Assembly (NCBI RefSeq): GCF_008728855.1
Contig: NZ_CP042906.1
Location: 2,976,001 to 3,040,000, forward strand
Direction of reading: 5' to 3'
Length of the DNA: 64,000 nt
From: Hypericibacter terrae
GTDB taxonomy: Bacteria; Pseudomonadota; Alphaproteobacteria; Dongiales; Dongiaceae
The notes beneath the pieces were generated by a model. The model was not told where the DNA came from, ran no database searches, and saw only the letters and a program-made list of their open reading frames with translations. Made by a program: the position numbers and the translations under genes. Below, in pieces: positions 43,399 to 52,012 of this stretch; position 1 is the first letter of the stretch; every line of letters starts with the position of its first letter.

Positions 43399-44271
43399 TC
43401 AGCGCAGGCCGGCGACGAGCGGTCCGAATGCCGCTCCCGCGATCAGGGGTTCGGCCCGGGCCGTATATTCGTCGGCGAGATGCCGATAGCCGTCCGGGGC
43501 CTCGGCCGTCACCACCTGGGCCGCCGCCCATGACGCGGCGACCAGGTGCAGCAGCGCCCGAAACAGCTCGACCCGGGCCGCCAGACTCTCCCGATCCGGG
43601 GGAGCATAGGCGTCGAGCAACCGCCGCCGCTGGGCCTCGTCGAGCCTCGCCTCGATGGCGAGGCCTGCCAGATCCCAGGCGGGCTCGCACAGGGCCGAAT
43701 ATTCCCAATCGATGAGAAAGAGACCCTCCGGCCCCTTCAGGAAATTTGCCGGCGAAGGATCGATATGGCTGGGAACCCAGGCCACAGGATGCGCCGCCAA
43801 TGCCGCGCGCGCCGGCTCGGCCCGATCGCGGAGGCGACGCAGCGCGGGGGAAGCCTCGTCGCCCGCGAGCCCCAGATACTGATCGACCTTCGGGAAGAGC
43901 TCCATCCGGCCCTGGAATGCGCGGCCGCTCCGATGCAGTCGTGCCAGCAAGCGGCCGACCTCGTCGACCACAGTCGGATCGCGAAAGCTCTCAGGCGAGA
44001 GCCCCTGCGCCCCTTCGACATAGCGCGTCACCAGGCAATCGGGGTCCGCTAACAAGATCGGCGGTGCGATGCCCAATTCCGCTGCGACTGCGTGGTTATG
44101 AAGCTCGGCACGCCGGTCGATATAGCGCTCGGTGCCGGGTCCGGGCAGCCGAACGACCGCGCGCTCCTCGCCGCGGCTGAGCAGGAAGCTGCGGTTGGTG
44201 AGGCCCGCCAACGGCACCACCGTCCAGCCGGGTTCCTTGCCCGACAGCCGATCCAGCCAGAGAGATTTCAT
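43399..44271 (-). CDS. Choline/aminoglycoside kinase-like phosphotransferase
   Basis: A 290-residue small-molecule kinase. LTNRSFLLSRGEERAVVRLPG (lysine region replaced by R in VVR), catalytic loop HIDPSPANF (Asp and Asn), metal loop LIDWEYSALCEPAWDLA. Family members phosphorylate choline, ethanolamine or thiamine. Its place upstream of thiB, with LIDWEY as in E. coli thiamine kinase ThiK, makes thiamine kinase possible. ATG 44271; the riboswitch lies between its stop and thiB, so it is not controlled by that switch. Confidence 0.7.
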   Translation of the reverse strand: MKSLWLDRLSGKEPGWTVVPLAGLTNRSFLLSRGEERAVVRLPGPGTERYIDRRAELHNHAVAAELGIAPPILLADPDCLVTRYVEGAQGLSPESFRDPTVVDEVGRLLARLHRSGRAFQGRMELFPKVDQYLGLAGDEASPALRRLRDRAEPARAALAAHPVAWVPSHIDPSPANFLKGPEGLFLIDWEYSALCEPAWDLAGLAIEARLDEAQRRRLLDAYAPPDRESLAARVELFRALLHLVAASWAAAQVVTAEAPDGYRHLADEYTARAEPLIAGAAFGPLVAGLR

Positions 44272-44282
44272 GGGCCGATGTC

Positions 44283-45878
44283 TTAGCCTTCGCGGGCGAC
44301 GAAGGCCATGGCCTGGCGCGCGGTCCTGCGCGGGTGGCGGCCCTTGATCGGCTCGTGGAGATAGCGATTGACGGCGGCCAACAGACGCGGCGCGTCCTCT
44401 CCCGCAGCACCCGACCGCCACTCCTCGCGCGCCGCCAGCAGCGTCTTCACCCGATGGACCGCCACGATCTCCTCTTCGATGCCGTGATCGAACAGGGCCG
44501 CGATCTCGGTCTCGAAGAAACCGTCCGCATTGGAAACCTGCCAGCGTGCCGGATCCTGCTTGGGATCGGTGAACCCCAGATTGCGCCCCGCATGGCAGGC
44601 GAGCTGCAGCAGGCCCGCCGGCCAGAGCGCCGGGAACTTGCTGCATTGCAGGCGCACGGCATTGGCGAAGGTGATGCCATGGGTGACGTCGAGCCAGCTG
44701 GCATTGTCCGCGACGGGCTTGTCGTTCCGGTTATCGAAGGCGAGGTCGAAATTCAGCAGCCGCTGGGCATTGACGCCGAGCAGTGTCGCATAGAGTTCGA
44801 GCGGCGGCGACGCGCCGGCGGCCGCCACCAGATCGAGCGCCGGGCCGATCCCTGCTTTGCTGAGCGCACCGCGGTCGAGCGGGCGCGCGGGCGACGCGCC
44901 GAAGCTTGCCAGCGCCTTGGCGTAGGCCCGGAACTCCGGGATCAGATCCTCGCGCGCGGCATAAACCAATCCCCGCACCAGAGCCAGCAGCAGCGGCCGC
45001 TCGACGCGCCGGCCGAGACGCTCGATCAAGCGCCCGCATTTCACGACATAAATCAGCAGATGGCCGAAATCCGTGTAGTGCGCCAGCGTGGCACGGCTCA
45101 GGGCGGGCTCGAAGTCGGCGAAGCCCAGTCCGCGATCCAGCCCGCCGCGCAACCGCGCCAAGGCTCCGGCCTCGTCCTGCATTTCTACGGCCGCGAGGAA
45201 TGCGTCCTCGTCGTAGGGCAGGCTTGCCTCGCCATAACCGAACTCAGGCTCGCGCAGGCTGTCCTCGGCGATATGGGTCATAGCTTCGAGAACGGCGACC
45301 AGGGCGCCTTCGCTATCGGTCCCCGCCTCTTCGGCCAGCGCCAGCCAGTCGGCAGCGCCCGCATAGGCATGGGTCCAGCCGAACTCGAGACGGTCATGCG
45401 ACCAGAGGATCGCCGCCGCGAGCGCATCGGTCAGCGCTCCACCGGCCTGCTTCAGCCGGACGAGATCGCGGGCGATCCGATCATACTCCTTATCGGCAAA
45501 GGCATCGCGCAGATGCGCCAGCGCCTCGGCCTGCCGTTGCGCGGCCGGCGGATCGGAGACATCGACCCAGACATCGTCGTCGCGCAACGTAACTGGGTAT
45601 GTGCGAAGGCGGTCGCCACCGTAGAGATTGGCACCGTTCTCGAGGTCGAATTTCCAGTTATGCCAATTGCAGGTCAGCCGGCACTCCGAGTCGAGCGTCC
45701 CTTCGCTCAGCGGATAGCCTTCATGGGGACAACGGTTGTTGCAGGCGCGCACACCTTTCGGCGTCGCGAACAGCACGATCTGCTTGGCGCCAGCGCGAAA
45801 CAGCCTGCGCCCGCTCCGCTCGAGTTCGTCGCGGCTACAGGCTCTTACCCACTCGCTGCGGTTCGAACCATCATCCAT
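44283..45878 (-). CDS. Rieske 2Fe-2S protein with long helical C-terminal domain
   Basis: A 531-residue protein. Residues 1-105 form a Rieske ferredoxin domain: NNRCPHEGYPLSEG (C-x-H) and LTCNWHNWKFDLENG (C-x2-H). The remaining ~420 residues are helical and rich in Ala, Leu and His (AHLRDAFADKEYDRIARDL, FGHLLIYVVKCGRLIERL, QCSKFPALWPAGLLQLACHAGRNLG), with no recognised catalytic motif. It resembles Rieske oxygenase alpha subunits only in the N-terminal part. It is 11 bases upstream of the kinase gene on the same strand. Start uncertain (45878 or 45908). Confidence 0.72.
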   Translation of the reverse strand: MDDGSNRSEWVRACSRDELERSGRRLFRAGAKQIVLFATPKGVRACNNRCPHEGYPLSEGTLDSECRLTCNWHNWKFDLENGANLYGGDRLRTYPVTLRDDDVWVDVSDPPAAQRQAEALAHLRDAFADKEYDRIARDLVRLKQAGGALTDALAAAILWSHDRLEFGWTHAYAGAADWLALAEEAGTDSEGALVAVLEAMTHIAEDSLREPEFGYGEASLPYDEDAFLAAVEMQDEAGALARLRGGLDRGLGFADFEPALSRATLAHYTDFGHLLIYVVKCGRLIERLGRRVERPLLLALVRGLVYAAREDLIPEFRAYAKALASFGASPARPLDRGALSKAGIGPALDLVAAAGASPPLELYATLLGVNAQRLLNFDLAFDNRNDKPVADNASWLDVTHGITFANAVRLQCSKFPALWPAGLLQLACHAGRNLGFTDPKQDPARWQVSNADGFFETEIAALFDHGIEEEIVAVHRVKTLLAAREEWRSGAAGEDAPRLLAAVNRYLHEPIKGRHPRRTARQAMAFVAREG

Positions 45879-46031
45879 GATGGTTAAGATTCGCGCCGTC
45901 CGGCCCATGGGTCAACCCGAGGCAGATTAGGGTTACCGCAGGCGCCCGGTCATTGTCGCGCCCGGCCATGAGGACTATTATCCCCTCGCGTGAATGTGGG
46001 TTCATCACATCCGAATCAGGGGGAATGTGCC

Positions 46032-46505
46032 ATGACGACGATGCCTTCAGCAGCCGTGCCATCGGGCGGCTTCAAGTGGATGTATCTATCGCTTCAGGGA
46101 CGCGCCACAAGGTCGAACTGGTGGCTCTGGGGCGTGGTGGGGTTGATCATTGCCAATATGATACTGGGGACCATCGCCTATTTCATCGATGCGGCATTGG
46201 GCCTGCAATTCGGCGTGTTGCCGATCGGGCCACTGACCATTCTCGCCAGCGTCGTCCTGATCTATCCCGGCATCTGCGTCTCCGGAAAGCGGTGGCATGA
46301 CCGGAACAAGAGTGCCTGGTGGATCCTGCTCGTCTATGCGCCGATGATCGCGCAATATGTCTTCATGGCGATTGCGCCGGACATCGCCTCCATCATCGGC
46401 ATCGTCTTCCTGATCGGGGCGATCTGGACCCTCGTCGAATGCGGCTTCCTCCGCGGCACGGTCGGCGACAATCGCTTCGGCCCCGATCCGCTGGGCGGCA
46501 AGTAA
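46032..46505 (+). CDS. DUF805 family membrane protein
   Basis: A 157-residue protein with four predicted TM segments (about 31-50, 63-84, 98-115 and 118-136). WMYLSLQGRATRSNWW and GKRWHDRNKSAWW are the DUF805 signatures. ATG 46032 is taken; ATG 45990 is also in frame. A strong hairpin follows. Function unknown. Confidence 0.85.
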   Translation: MTTMPSAAVPSGGFKWMYLSLQGRATRSNWWLWGVVGLIIANMILGTIAYFIDAALGLQFGVLPIGPLTILASVVLIYPGICVSGKRWHDRNKSAWWILLVYAPMIAQYVFMAIAPDIASIIGIVFLIGAIWTLVECGFLRGTVGDNRFGPDPLGGK

Positions 46506-46540
46506 GCCCCGACGGTTTCAGGCAGTACCAATCTGAACAG

Positions 46541-46577
46541 CGAGCCCCGGGTTCCTTGGACCCGGGGCTCGACGCTT
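46541..46577 (+). terminator. Terminator hairpin after the DUF805 gene
   Basis: Perfect 12-bp stem CGAGCCCCGGGT / ACCCGGGGCTCG (46541-46552 and 46560-46571) with a 7-base loop, then GACGCTTTCC. Weak T-run. Confidence 0.7.
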
Positions 46578-46689
46578 TCCGCATCAAGGCATTGCGCGAC
46601 GAGGCTCAGGCCCCAGGACAGATCGTCATTTGTCGCCCAGGCCGCTTCCCGGTAGAGTGCCGGCCTCTGTCACTCACCTCGGGTTCATC

Positions 46690-48054
46690 ATGGATGAAGG
46701 CCTACCGGCGAACGAGCTTCATGACTATCTGCGCGCCCACCCCGAAACGCGTTTCATCGACGCGCTCTATGTCGATCTGAACGGCTTCGTGCGCGGCAAG
46801 CGCTATCCCGCCGACAAGGCCGGGAAGCTCTATTCCAGCGGCATGCAGATGCCCGAAGCGCATTACATCCTCTACGCGATCGGCGATTCCGTGGACCCCT
46901 GCGGCCGAGGCTTCAGCGACGGCGACCCCGATTGCGTGACCTTTCCGGTTCCCGGCAGCCTGGCGCCGGTTCCCTGGGCCAACGAGCCGCGCGCGCAGCT
47001 GCTGATGACGCAGGCGCGCAGCGAGCGCCCGCCCCATTTTGTCGACCCGCGCCAGATCCTGCGCCAGGCGGCCGACCGCTTCGCCACGACCGGCCTCAAA
47101 CCGGTGATGGCCTTCGAGCTCGAGTTCTACCTGCTCGATCCGGCGCCGGATGCCCAAGGTCGCCCGCAATCGCCGATCCAGCCCGGCAGCCGGCAGCGTC
47201 TCGTCAGCATGCAGACCAACTCCATGGAGGAGCTCGACGCCTTCGGCAGTTTCCTCGCCGAGGTCGACAAGGCCTGCCGCGCGCAAAACATCCCGAGCTC
47301 GGTCGCCTGCACCGAGTTCGCAACCGCGCAATACGAGATCAATCTCGACCATGTCGACGATCCGGTGCTGGCCGCCGACCATGCCATCCTGCAGCGGCGC
47401 GTGATCAAGGCGGTCGCCCAACGACATGGGATGCAGGCAAGCTTCATGTCGAAGCCGTTCCTCGACCGCAATGGCAGCGGCACCCACATCCATATCAGCC
47501 TGCTGGACAAGGCGGGGCGCAACGTCTTCGACGACGGCTCGGCGCTCGGCAGCGCCACCCTGCGCCACGCGATCGGCGGCCTGCAGGCGTCGATGGCCGA
47601 GGCGATGGCGATCTGCAGCCCGAACCTCAATGCGTTCCGCCGCTACGGCCCCAACCGCTTCGTGCCGGTGAACAAGAGCTGGGGCGCCCAGAACCGGTCG
47701 GTCGCCTTCCGCATTCCCGGCGGATCGCCCAAGGCGCGGCGCATCGAGCATCGCGCCGCCGGCGCCGACGCCAACCCCTATCTGGTCGCCGCCGCCCTCC
47801 TCGCCTCGATCCAGCATGGCATCGAGAACCAGCTCGATCCGGGCCAGCCCGCCGAGCAGCGCAATGTCAGCGGGGAGGTCGATCCCGACCTGCCCTTCGA
47901 CTGGATGGCCGCGGTGGACCGGCTCGAACAGGGTACGATCCTCAAGCAGGCGATCCAACCGCTCTATCTGCAGATCTACGCCGCCGTCAAACGCGGCGAG
48001 CATGCGCAGATCATGAGCGAGATCATCCCGCGGGAGTATGCGTGGTACTTGTGA
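46690..48054 (+). CDS. Glutamine synthetase family ligase (gamma-glutamyl-amine synthetase-like)
   Basis: A 454-residue ATP-dependent gamma-glutamyl ligase of the GlnA3/PuuA type. N-terminal beta-grasp FIDALYVDLNGFVRGKRYP, catalytic domain with AFELEFYLLDP (Mg-binding Glu), EFATAQYEINLDHVDDP, NGSGTHIHISL, and the ATP/glutamate segment SVAFRIPGGSPKARRIEHRAAGADANPY. Lacks the adenylylation loop Tyr of true GS and is a paralogue of PuuA (gamma-glutamylputrescine). Amine substrate may be a polyamine, ethanolamine or methylamine. It ends 7 bases before the EF-G fragment gene. Confidence 0.83.
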   Translation: MDEGLPANELHDYLRAHPETRFIDALYVDLNGFVRGKRYPADKAGKLYSSGMQMPEAHYILYAIGDSVDPCGRGFSDGDPDCVTFPVPGSLAPVPWANEPRAQLLMTQARSERPPHFVDPRQILRQAADRFATTGLKPVMAFELEFYLLDPAPDAQGRPQSPIQPGSRQRLVSMQTNSMEELDAFGSFLAEVDKACRAQNIPSSVACTEFATAQYEINLDHVDDPVLAADHAILQRRVIKAVAQRHGMQASFMSKPFLDRNGSGTHIHISLLDKAGRNVFDDGSALGSATLRHAIGGLQASMAEAMAICSPNLNAFRRYGPNRFVPVNKSWGAQNRSVAFRIPGGSPKARRIEHRAAGADANPYLVAAALLASIQHGIENQLDPGQPAEQRNVSGEVDPDLPFDWMAAVDRLEQGTILKQAIQPLYLQIYAAVKRGEHAQIMSEIIPREYAWYL

Positions 48055-48061
48055 GGGATCG

Positions 48062-48952
48062 ATGGGTGATTCAATGCTGCCCCTCGTAACAGTCACACTT
48101 GAGCCCAGCGTGAAGCGCGATTGGGGCAGGATGGCCGACGCCCTCGCGCAACTCACCGCAGGTGACGACTCCTTTCATTGCAGCATCGATCGTGACAACC
48201 GACAGATCATTGTCGGCACGCAGAGAGAAACCGAGCTTCAAGACGCGCTCACGCGTCTCGATCGAGAATTTCACGTGAAGGTCAATGTCGGGCCTCCACA
48301 GGTGTCCTATCGCGAAACCATTACGCAGGCGATCGAGTCAGATTGCGTTCATAAACTGGAAATAGGCGGCCCCGACGCGTTCGTCCGCCTTAGAGTCCGA
48401 TTTGAGCCTCTGCCCACAGGCGAAGATATTTCGTTCGGAAGCGTGCCGAACAGTGACAAACTCATCCGCGAGATCCTTCCGATTGTCGAAAAGGGTTTGA
48501 AGGCCGCGATGCAGTCCGGACCGGTCGCGGGTTATCCGATGATCGGCGTCCGGGCAACGCTGATGGACGCCGAGCGCCAAAATGCCGATGCACCGTTAGC
48601 GACCTTTTGTATCGCTGCGGGCGCTTGCTATCGCGAAGCCGTTCCAAAAGCCCGGCCGACCTTGCTTGAACCGATCATGATTGCGGATGTGATAACGCCG
48701 GACGCTTATATGGGCGATGTCATTGGCGACTTGAACAGTCGGCGCGGACTGATAGACAGCATGGAAACCCAGGGCGAAGAGAGAGTCATCACCGCAGAAG
48801 TGCCGTTGGCCAACCTGTTGGGTTATGCGAAATCTTTGAGCGCCCTGACCCGCGGGGAAGGGAGCTTCACAACGAAATTCAGCCGCTGGGAGCCACCGCT
48901 CTTGCCGTTTGAGGGACCTCCCTTCCGACCGGCCATCGGCATGCGGGCGTAG
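48062..48952 (+). CDS. Stand-alone C-terminal part of elongation factor G (domains III-V)
   Basis: A 296-residue protein that lacks any GTPase (G) and domain II. From residue 5 it reads LPLVTVTLEPSVKRDWGRMA like the start of EF-G domain III, then NVGPPQVSYRETI (domain III/IV junction), GPVAGYPMIGVRATLMD and ARPTLLEPIM (domain IV), and DVIGDLNSRRGLIDSM, AEVPLANLLGYAKSLSALT (domain V). The GELHL element is degenerate and the tip loop that holds His583 in E. coli reads ERQNADAPL. By hand count over about 55 codons roughly two thirds end in G or C, lower than in the flanking genes. Either a relic of a duplicated fusA or a real trans-acting factor. 7 bases after glnA-like gene. Confidence 0.8.
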   Translation: MGDSMLPLVTVTLEPSVKRDWGRMADALAQLTAGDDSFHCSIDRDNRQIIVGTQRETELQDALTRLDREFHVKVNVGPPQVSYRETITQAIESDCVHKLEIGGPDAFVRLRVRFEPLPTGEDISFGSVPNSDKLIREILPIVEKGLKAAMQSGPVAGYPMIGVRATLMDAERQNADAPLATFCIAAGACYREAVPKARPTLLEPIMIADVITPDAYMGDVIGDLNSRRGLIDSMETQGEERVITAEVPLANLLGYAKSLSALTRGEGSFTTKFSRWEPPLLPFEGPPFRPAIGMRA

Positions 48953-48972
48953 CGGGTCGCCCAATGCACGCT

Positions 48973-49908
48973 TTATAGCCGCCCCAGTCTCTCGATCAGC
49001 AAATCGAAGATCCGCGGCGCGTCCGCTTCCTCGAAGGCTTCGACATTGGCGGGGCCGCCCCAGAGGCCGCGCCAGTCGGGGACGGTCATGCCGAGCGTGA
49101 GCGGGCTTCCGGTCTCGACCTTGATCGCGAGGCGCGAGCCGCGGAACAGCTTCGGGTCGAGCAGCCAGGCGATGGTGCAGGCATCATGGAGCGGCGCGCC
49201 GAGGCCGCCTTCAGCCATGGCCTCGGTACCGAGATAGAAATCCATCAGGTCTGCGACGGTGCGCGCGGCTGCACTCTTCGACGCCCGCAACCGATCCACA
49301 TGCTCCTGGCGCGCCCGTATCTTCCAGGTCACGTCCAGCGGAAAGAGCGCGATCTCGATGCCGCTGTCGAAGACGATCTGGGCCGCGTGGGGATCGACGA
49401 AGACATTGAATTCCGCGGCCGGCGTCATGTTGCCGCCCACACGCAGCGAGCCCCCCATGACGACGAGCTTGGCGATCTTATTCGCGATCCGGGGCTCCCG
49501 GCGCAGGGCCATCGCGATATTGGTCAGGGGCGCGATCGCGGCGATGATGGTGGCATGATCGCCGCGGGCCATCAGGGTCTCGACCAACCAATCCACGGCG
49601 TGCTGCGGCTGCAGCTTCATCCGCGGCTCGGGCAGATGCGCGCCGTCGAGGCCCGACTCCCCATGGATCTCCGGCGAATGATAGGGCTGATTGAGGAGCG
49701 GCCGCTCGCAGCCGGCAAAGACCGGAACGTCGCCGCGCTTGGCCAATTCGCAGATCCGCAGCGCGTTCCGCGCGGTCAGGGGCGCCGCCACATTGCCTGC
49801 CACCGTCGTCAGGCCCAGCACCTTCAGTTCCGGCGAAGCGAGGGCCAGGAGAATGGCGATGCAGTCGTCCTGGCCGGGATCGGTATCGATGATAAGCGGC
49901 AGCGCCAT
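48973..49908 (-). CDS. Nucleoside hydrolase (IunH family)
   Basis: Calcium-dependent N-ribohydrolase of 311 residues that splits purine or pyrimidine nucleosides. Signature DTDPGQDD (8-15), then VAGNVAAPLTARNALRI, EFNVFVDPHAAQIV, and H in PLHDACTIAW. No signal peptide. Convergent with the EF-G fragment gene. Specificity unknown. Confidence 0.87.
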   Translation of the reverse strand: MALPLIIDTDPGQDDCIAILLALASPELKVLGLTTVAGNVAAPLTARNALRICELAKRGDVPVFAGCERPLLNQPYHSPEIHGESGLDGAHLPEPRMKLQPQHAVDWLVETLMARGDHATIIAAIAPLTNIAMALRREPRIANKIAKLVVMGGSLRVGGNMTPAAEFNVFVDPHAAQIVFDSGIEIALFPLDVTWKIRARQEHVDRLRASKSAAARTVADLMDFYLGTEAMAEGGLGAPLHDACTIAWLLDPKLFRGSRLAIKVETGSPLTLGMTVPDWRGLWGGPANVEAFEEADAPRIFDLLIERLGRL

Positions 49909-50041
49909 GGATGCAGGTCTCTCGTTTCGACGACGGCCGTCACTCTAACGAAGCGGTCGGCCTGCGGCCAGTTCGCCACGACCCCCGGCCCATGCTAAGA
50001 ACGGCGCCCTCGGGACCCGATCACCGTCGAGGCGAAGGAAG

Positions 50042-50449
50042 ATGAGACAGATCAATCATTTTGCGGTGTTGCTGGCGGTGCTGCTGCAGCAGGTTCTGGG
50101 CTTCGTCTGGTACCATTTTTTGTTCGGACCCGCCTGGCTGGCGGGCCTCGGCATGACGCCCGAGCAGATGCAGGGGCGCAGCTGGCGCTTCGCCGTCTCC
50201 ATCGGCTGCGGCCTGGTCTCGGCCTACGGGCTGGCCTGGCTCATGGCGGCCATGGAAAAACCCGGTCTGGCGCAAGGCCTCGCCATGGGACTCTTCACCG
50301 GCATCGCGTTCGCTGGCAGCGCCGTCCTGCTCCACTATGCCTTCATCCCGGCGACCTGGCCCGCCGCCTGGATCGATGTCGGCGTCACGGTCGCCGCCGC
50401 TGCCCTGACCGGCGGCGTGCTGGGGATCTGGCCGAAACGCCGCCGCTGA
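50042..50449 (+). CDS. DUF1761 family membrane protein
   Basis: A 135-residue protein with four TM segments, including FAVLLAVLLQQVLGFVWY near the start and a long stretch of Ala and Leu helices. WYHFLFGPAWLAGLGM matches the DUF1761 signature. Function unknown. It is convergent with the SDR gene. Confidence 0.75.
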   Translation: MRQINHFAVLLAVLLQQVLGFVWYHFLFGPAWLAGLGMTPEQMQGRSWRFAVSIGCGLVSAYGLAWLMAAMEKPGLAQGLAMGLFTGIAFAGSAVLLHYAFIPATWPAAWIDVGVTVAAAALTGGVLGIWPKRRR

Positions 50450-50455
50450 AGCCCT

Positions 50456-51196
50456 TCAGGGCATTACGCTGCCGCCATTGGGGCCGAACGCCTGGCCGGT
50501 AACGAAGCTGGCGCCCGGTCCCGCCAGGAACAGCGCGACGCTCGCGATCTCGGCGGGCTTGCCGACGCGACCCAAGGGGATCTGCTCCTCTTTGGCGCGC
50601 CATTCCGGGCTCATCTGGTCGAGCGCCAGCATCTCGGTATCCACCGGTCCGGGGGCGATCGCGTTGACCAGCACGTGCGGCCCGAATTCCCGCGCCCAGG
50701 CCCGCGTGAAACCCAGCACGCCCGACTTGGAGGCCGAATAGACGGAGAACTTCTCGCGGGGCCCGAACCCAAGATCAGACGCGATGTTGATGAGCCGGCC
50801 TGATTTCTGGATGCTCATCTGGCGGAGCGCGGCGCGACCGACCAGGAAACAGCCGCGCAGATTGACGCCCATCACGCGCTCATAGTCCGCCAAGCTCGTC
50901 TCCAGCAACGGCTTCTCCAGGATGACGCCGGCATTGCTGACGACGATATCGACCCCGTCCATCCGTTCGATCGCGTCGCGAAACAAGGCCTCCACCTGAT
51001 CCTCGCGGGCAACGTCGCAGGAAAACTCGAGAGCGAGGCCGCCCGCCGACGTGATCGCTTTTGCAGTCTCGGTGCAATCGCGCACATCCGCAACCGACAC
51101 CAGAGCACCGTCGGCCGCCAGCGCTTGCGCGATCGCACGCCCGATGCCACGCGCGCCGCCCGTGACAAGCGCCGTCTTTCCGTTCAACTGACCCAT
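50456..51196 (-). CDS. Short-chain dehydrogenase/reductase
   Basis: Classical SDR of 246 residues. TGGARGIGRAIAQ cofactor loop (12-24), VSNAGVI for NNAG, Ser in ASDLGFG, YSASK, and C-terminal FVTGQAFGPNGGS. Last gene of the six-gene creatininase operon (7 bases after the ATPase gene), so it may act on the product of that pathway. Function not assigned. Confidence 0.85.
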   Translation of the reverse strand: MGQLNGKTALVTGGARGIGRAIAQALAADGALVSVADVRDCTETAKAITSAGGLALEFSCDVAREDQVEALFRDAIERMDGVDIVVSNAGVILEKPLLETSLADYERVMGVNLRGCFLVGRAALRQMSIQKSGRLINIASDLGFGPREKFSVYSASKSGVLGFTRAWAREFGPHVLVNAIAPGPVDTEMLALDQMSPEWRAKEEQIPLGRVGKPAEIASVALFLAGPGASFVTGQAFGPNGGSVMP

Positions 51197-51203
51197 CTGG
51201 TCC

Positions 51204-52007
51204 TCATCCCGCCGCGATCAGCGCGGCTTCGTTGTATTGCGCCTCCTCCCGGATGATCGCGAGGATCTCGCGGCGCAGATCAAGGAAGGGCCGCCCTTCT
51301 CGGCTGTCCAACGTCCTTTCGCCCGGGACCCGTTCTGCCACCTTGATATCACGGATGATTCGCGCCGGCCGGGCGGAGAACACCACGATTCGATCTGCGA
51401 GAAAGATCGCCTCGTCGACATCGTGGGTGACAAAAATCACCGTCTTGCGCTCCGCCCGGCGGATGTCAAGCAGCTGGACCTGGAGCCGCTCGCGGGTCTG
51501 CGCGTCGAGCGCGCCGAATGGTTCGTCCATCAGCAGAACCTGCGGGTTGGCGGCCAGCGTGCGGGCGATCGCCACCCGTTGGCGCATGCCGCCCGAGACT
51601 CTGTTGACATAGAACTCGGCATAGGCCGTGAGACCGACGAGCTCGAGATAGTGGCGCGAGATCCTGTCCGCTTCAGCCTCGGAGACGTCGTCGCGATATT
51701 TGAGCCCGAAGCGGATGTTCTTAAGAACGGTCAGCCAGGGGAAGGAGGAATAGGACTGGAACACCATTCCCTTCGCCCGGCTCGGCCCCGTCACCGGCTC
51801 GCCGGCCAGCCGGATCAATCCCTCGCTGGGATGATCGAGGCCGCCCACCATCCGCATCAAGGTGGTCTTGCCGCAACCCGAGGGACCGAGAAACACGACG
51901 AACTCCCCCTCCGCAATCGTCAACGAGACATCGTCAATGACCGGCACCGGACCTGCATCCGAGCCGAACGCCTTCGATACCCGCTCGATGGCGATGAAAG
52001 GGGTCAT
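51204..52007 (-). CDS. ABC transporter ATP-binding protein (NitT/TauT family)
   Basis: A 267-residue ATPase: Walker A GPSGCGKTT, SGGMRQRVAIARTL, Walker B VLLMDEPFGALDAQTRE, VTHDVDEAIFL. The family transports nitrate, taurine, sulfonates, and small organic compounds. ATG 52007; the ORF is 5 bases from the permease stop. Together with permease and binding protein it forms a complete importer in the creatininase operon. Confidence 0.9.
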   Translation of the reverse strand: MTPFIAIERVSKAFGSDAGPVPVIDDVSLTIAEGEFVVFLGPSGCGKTTLMRMVGGLDHPSEGLIRLAGEPVTGPSRAKGMVFQSYSSFPWLTVLKNIRFGLKYRDDVSEAEADRISRHYLELVGLTAYAEFYVNRVSGGMRQRVAIARTLAANPQVLLMDEPFGALDAQTRERLQVQLLDIRRAERKTVIFVTHDVDEAIFLADRIVVFSARPARIIRDIKVAERVPGERTLDSREGRPFLDLRREILAIIREEAQYNEAALIAAG

Positions 52008-52012
52008 GGGGC

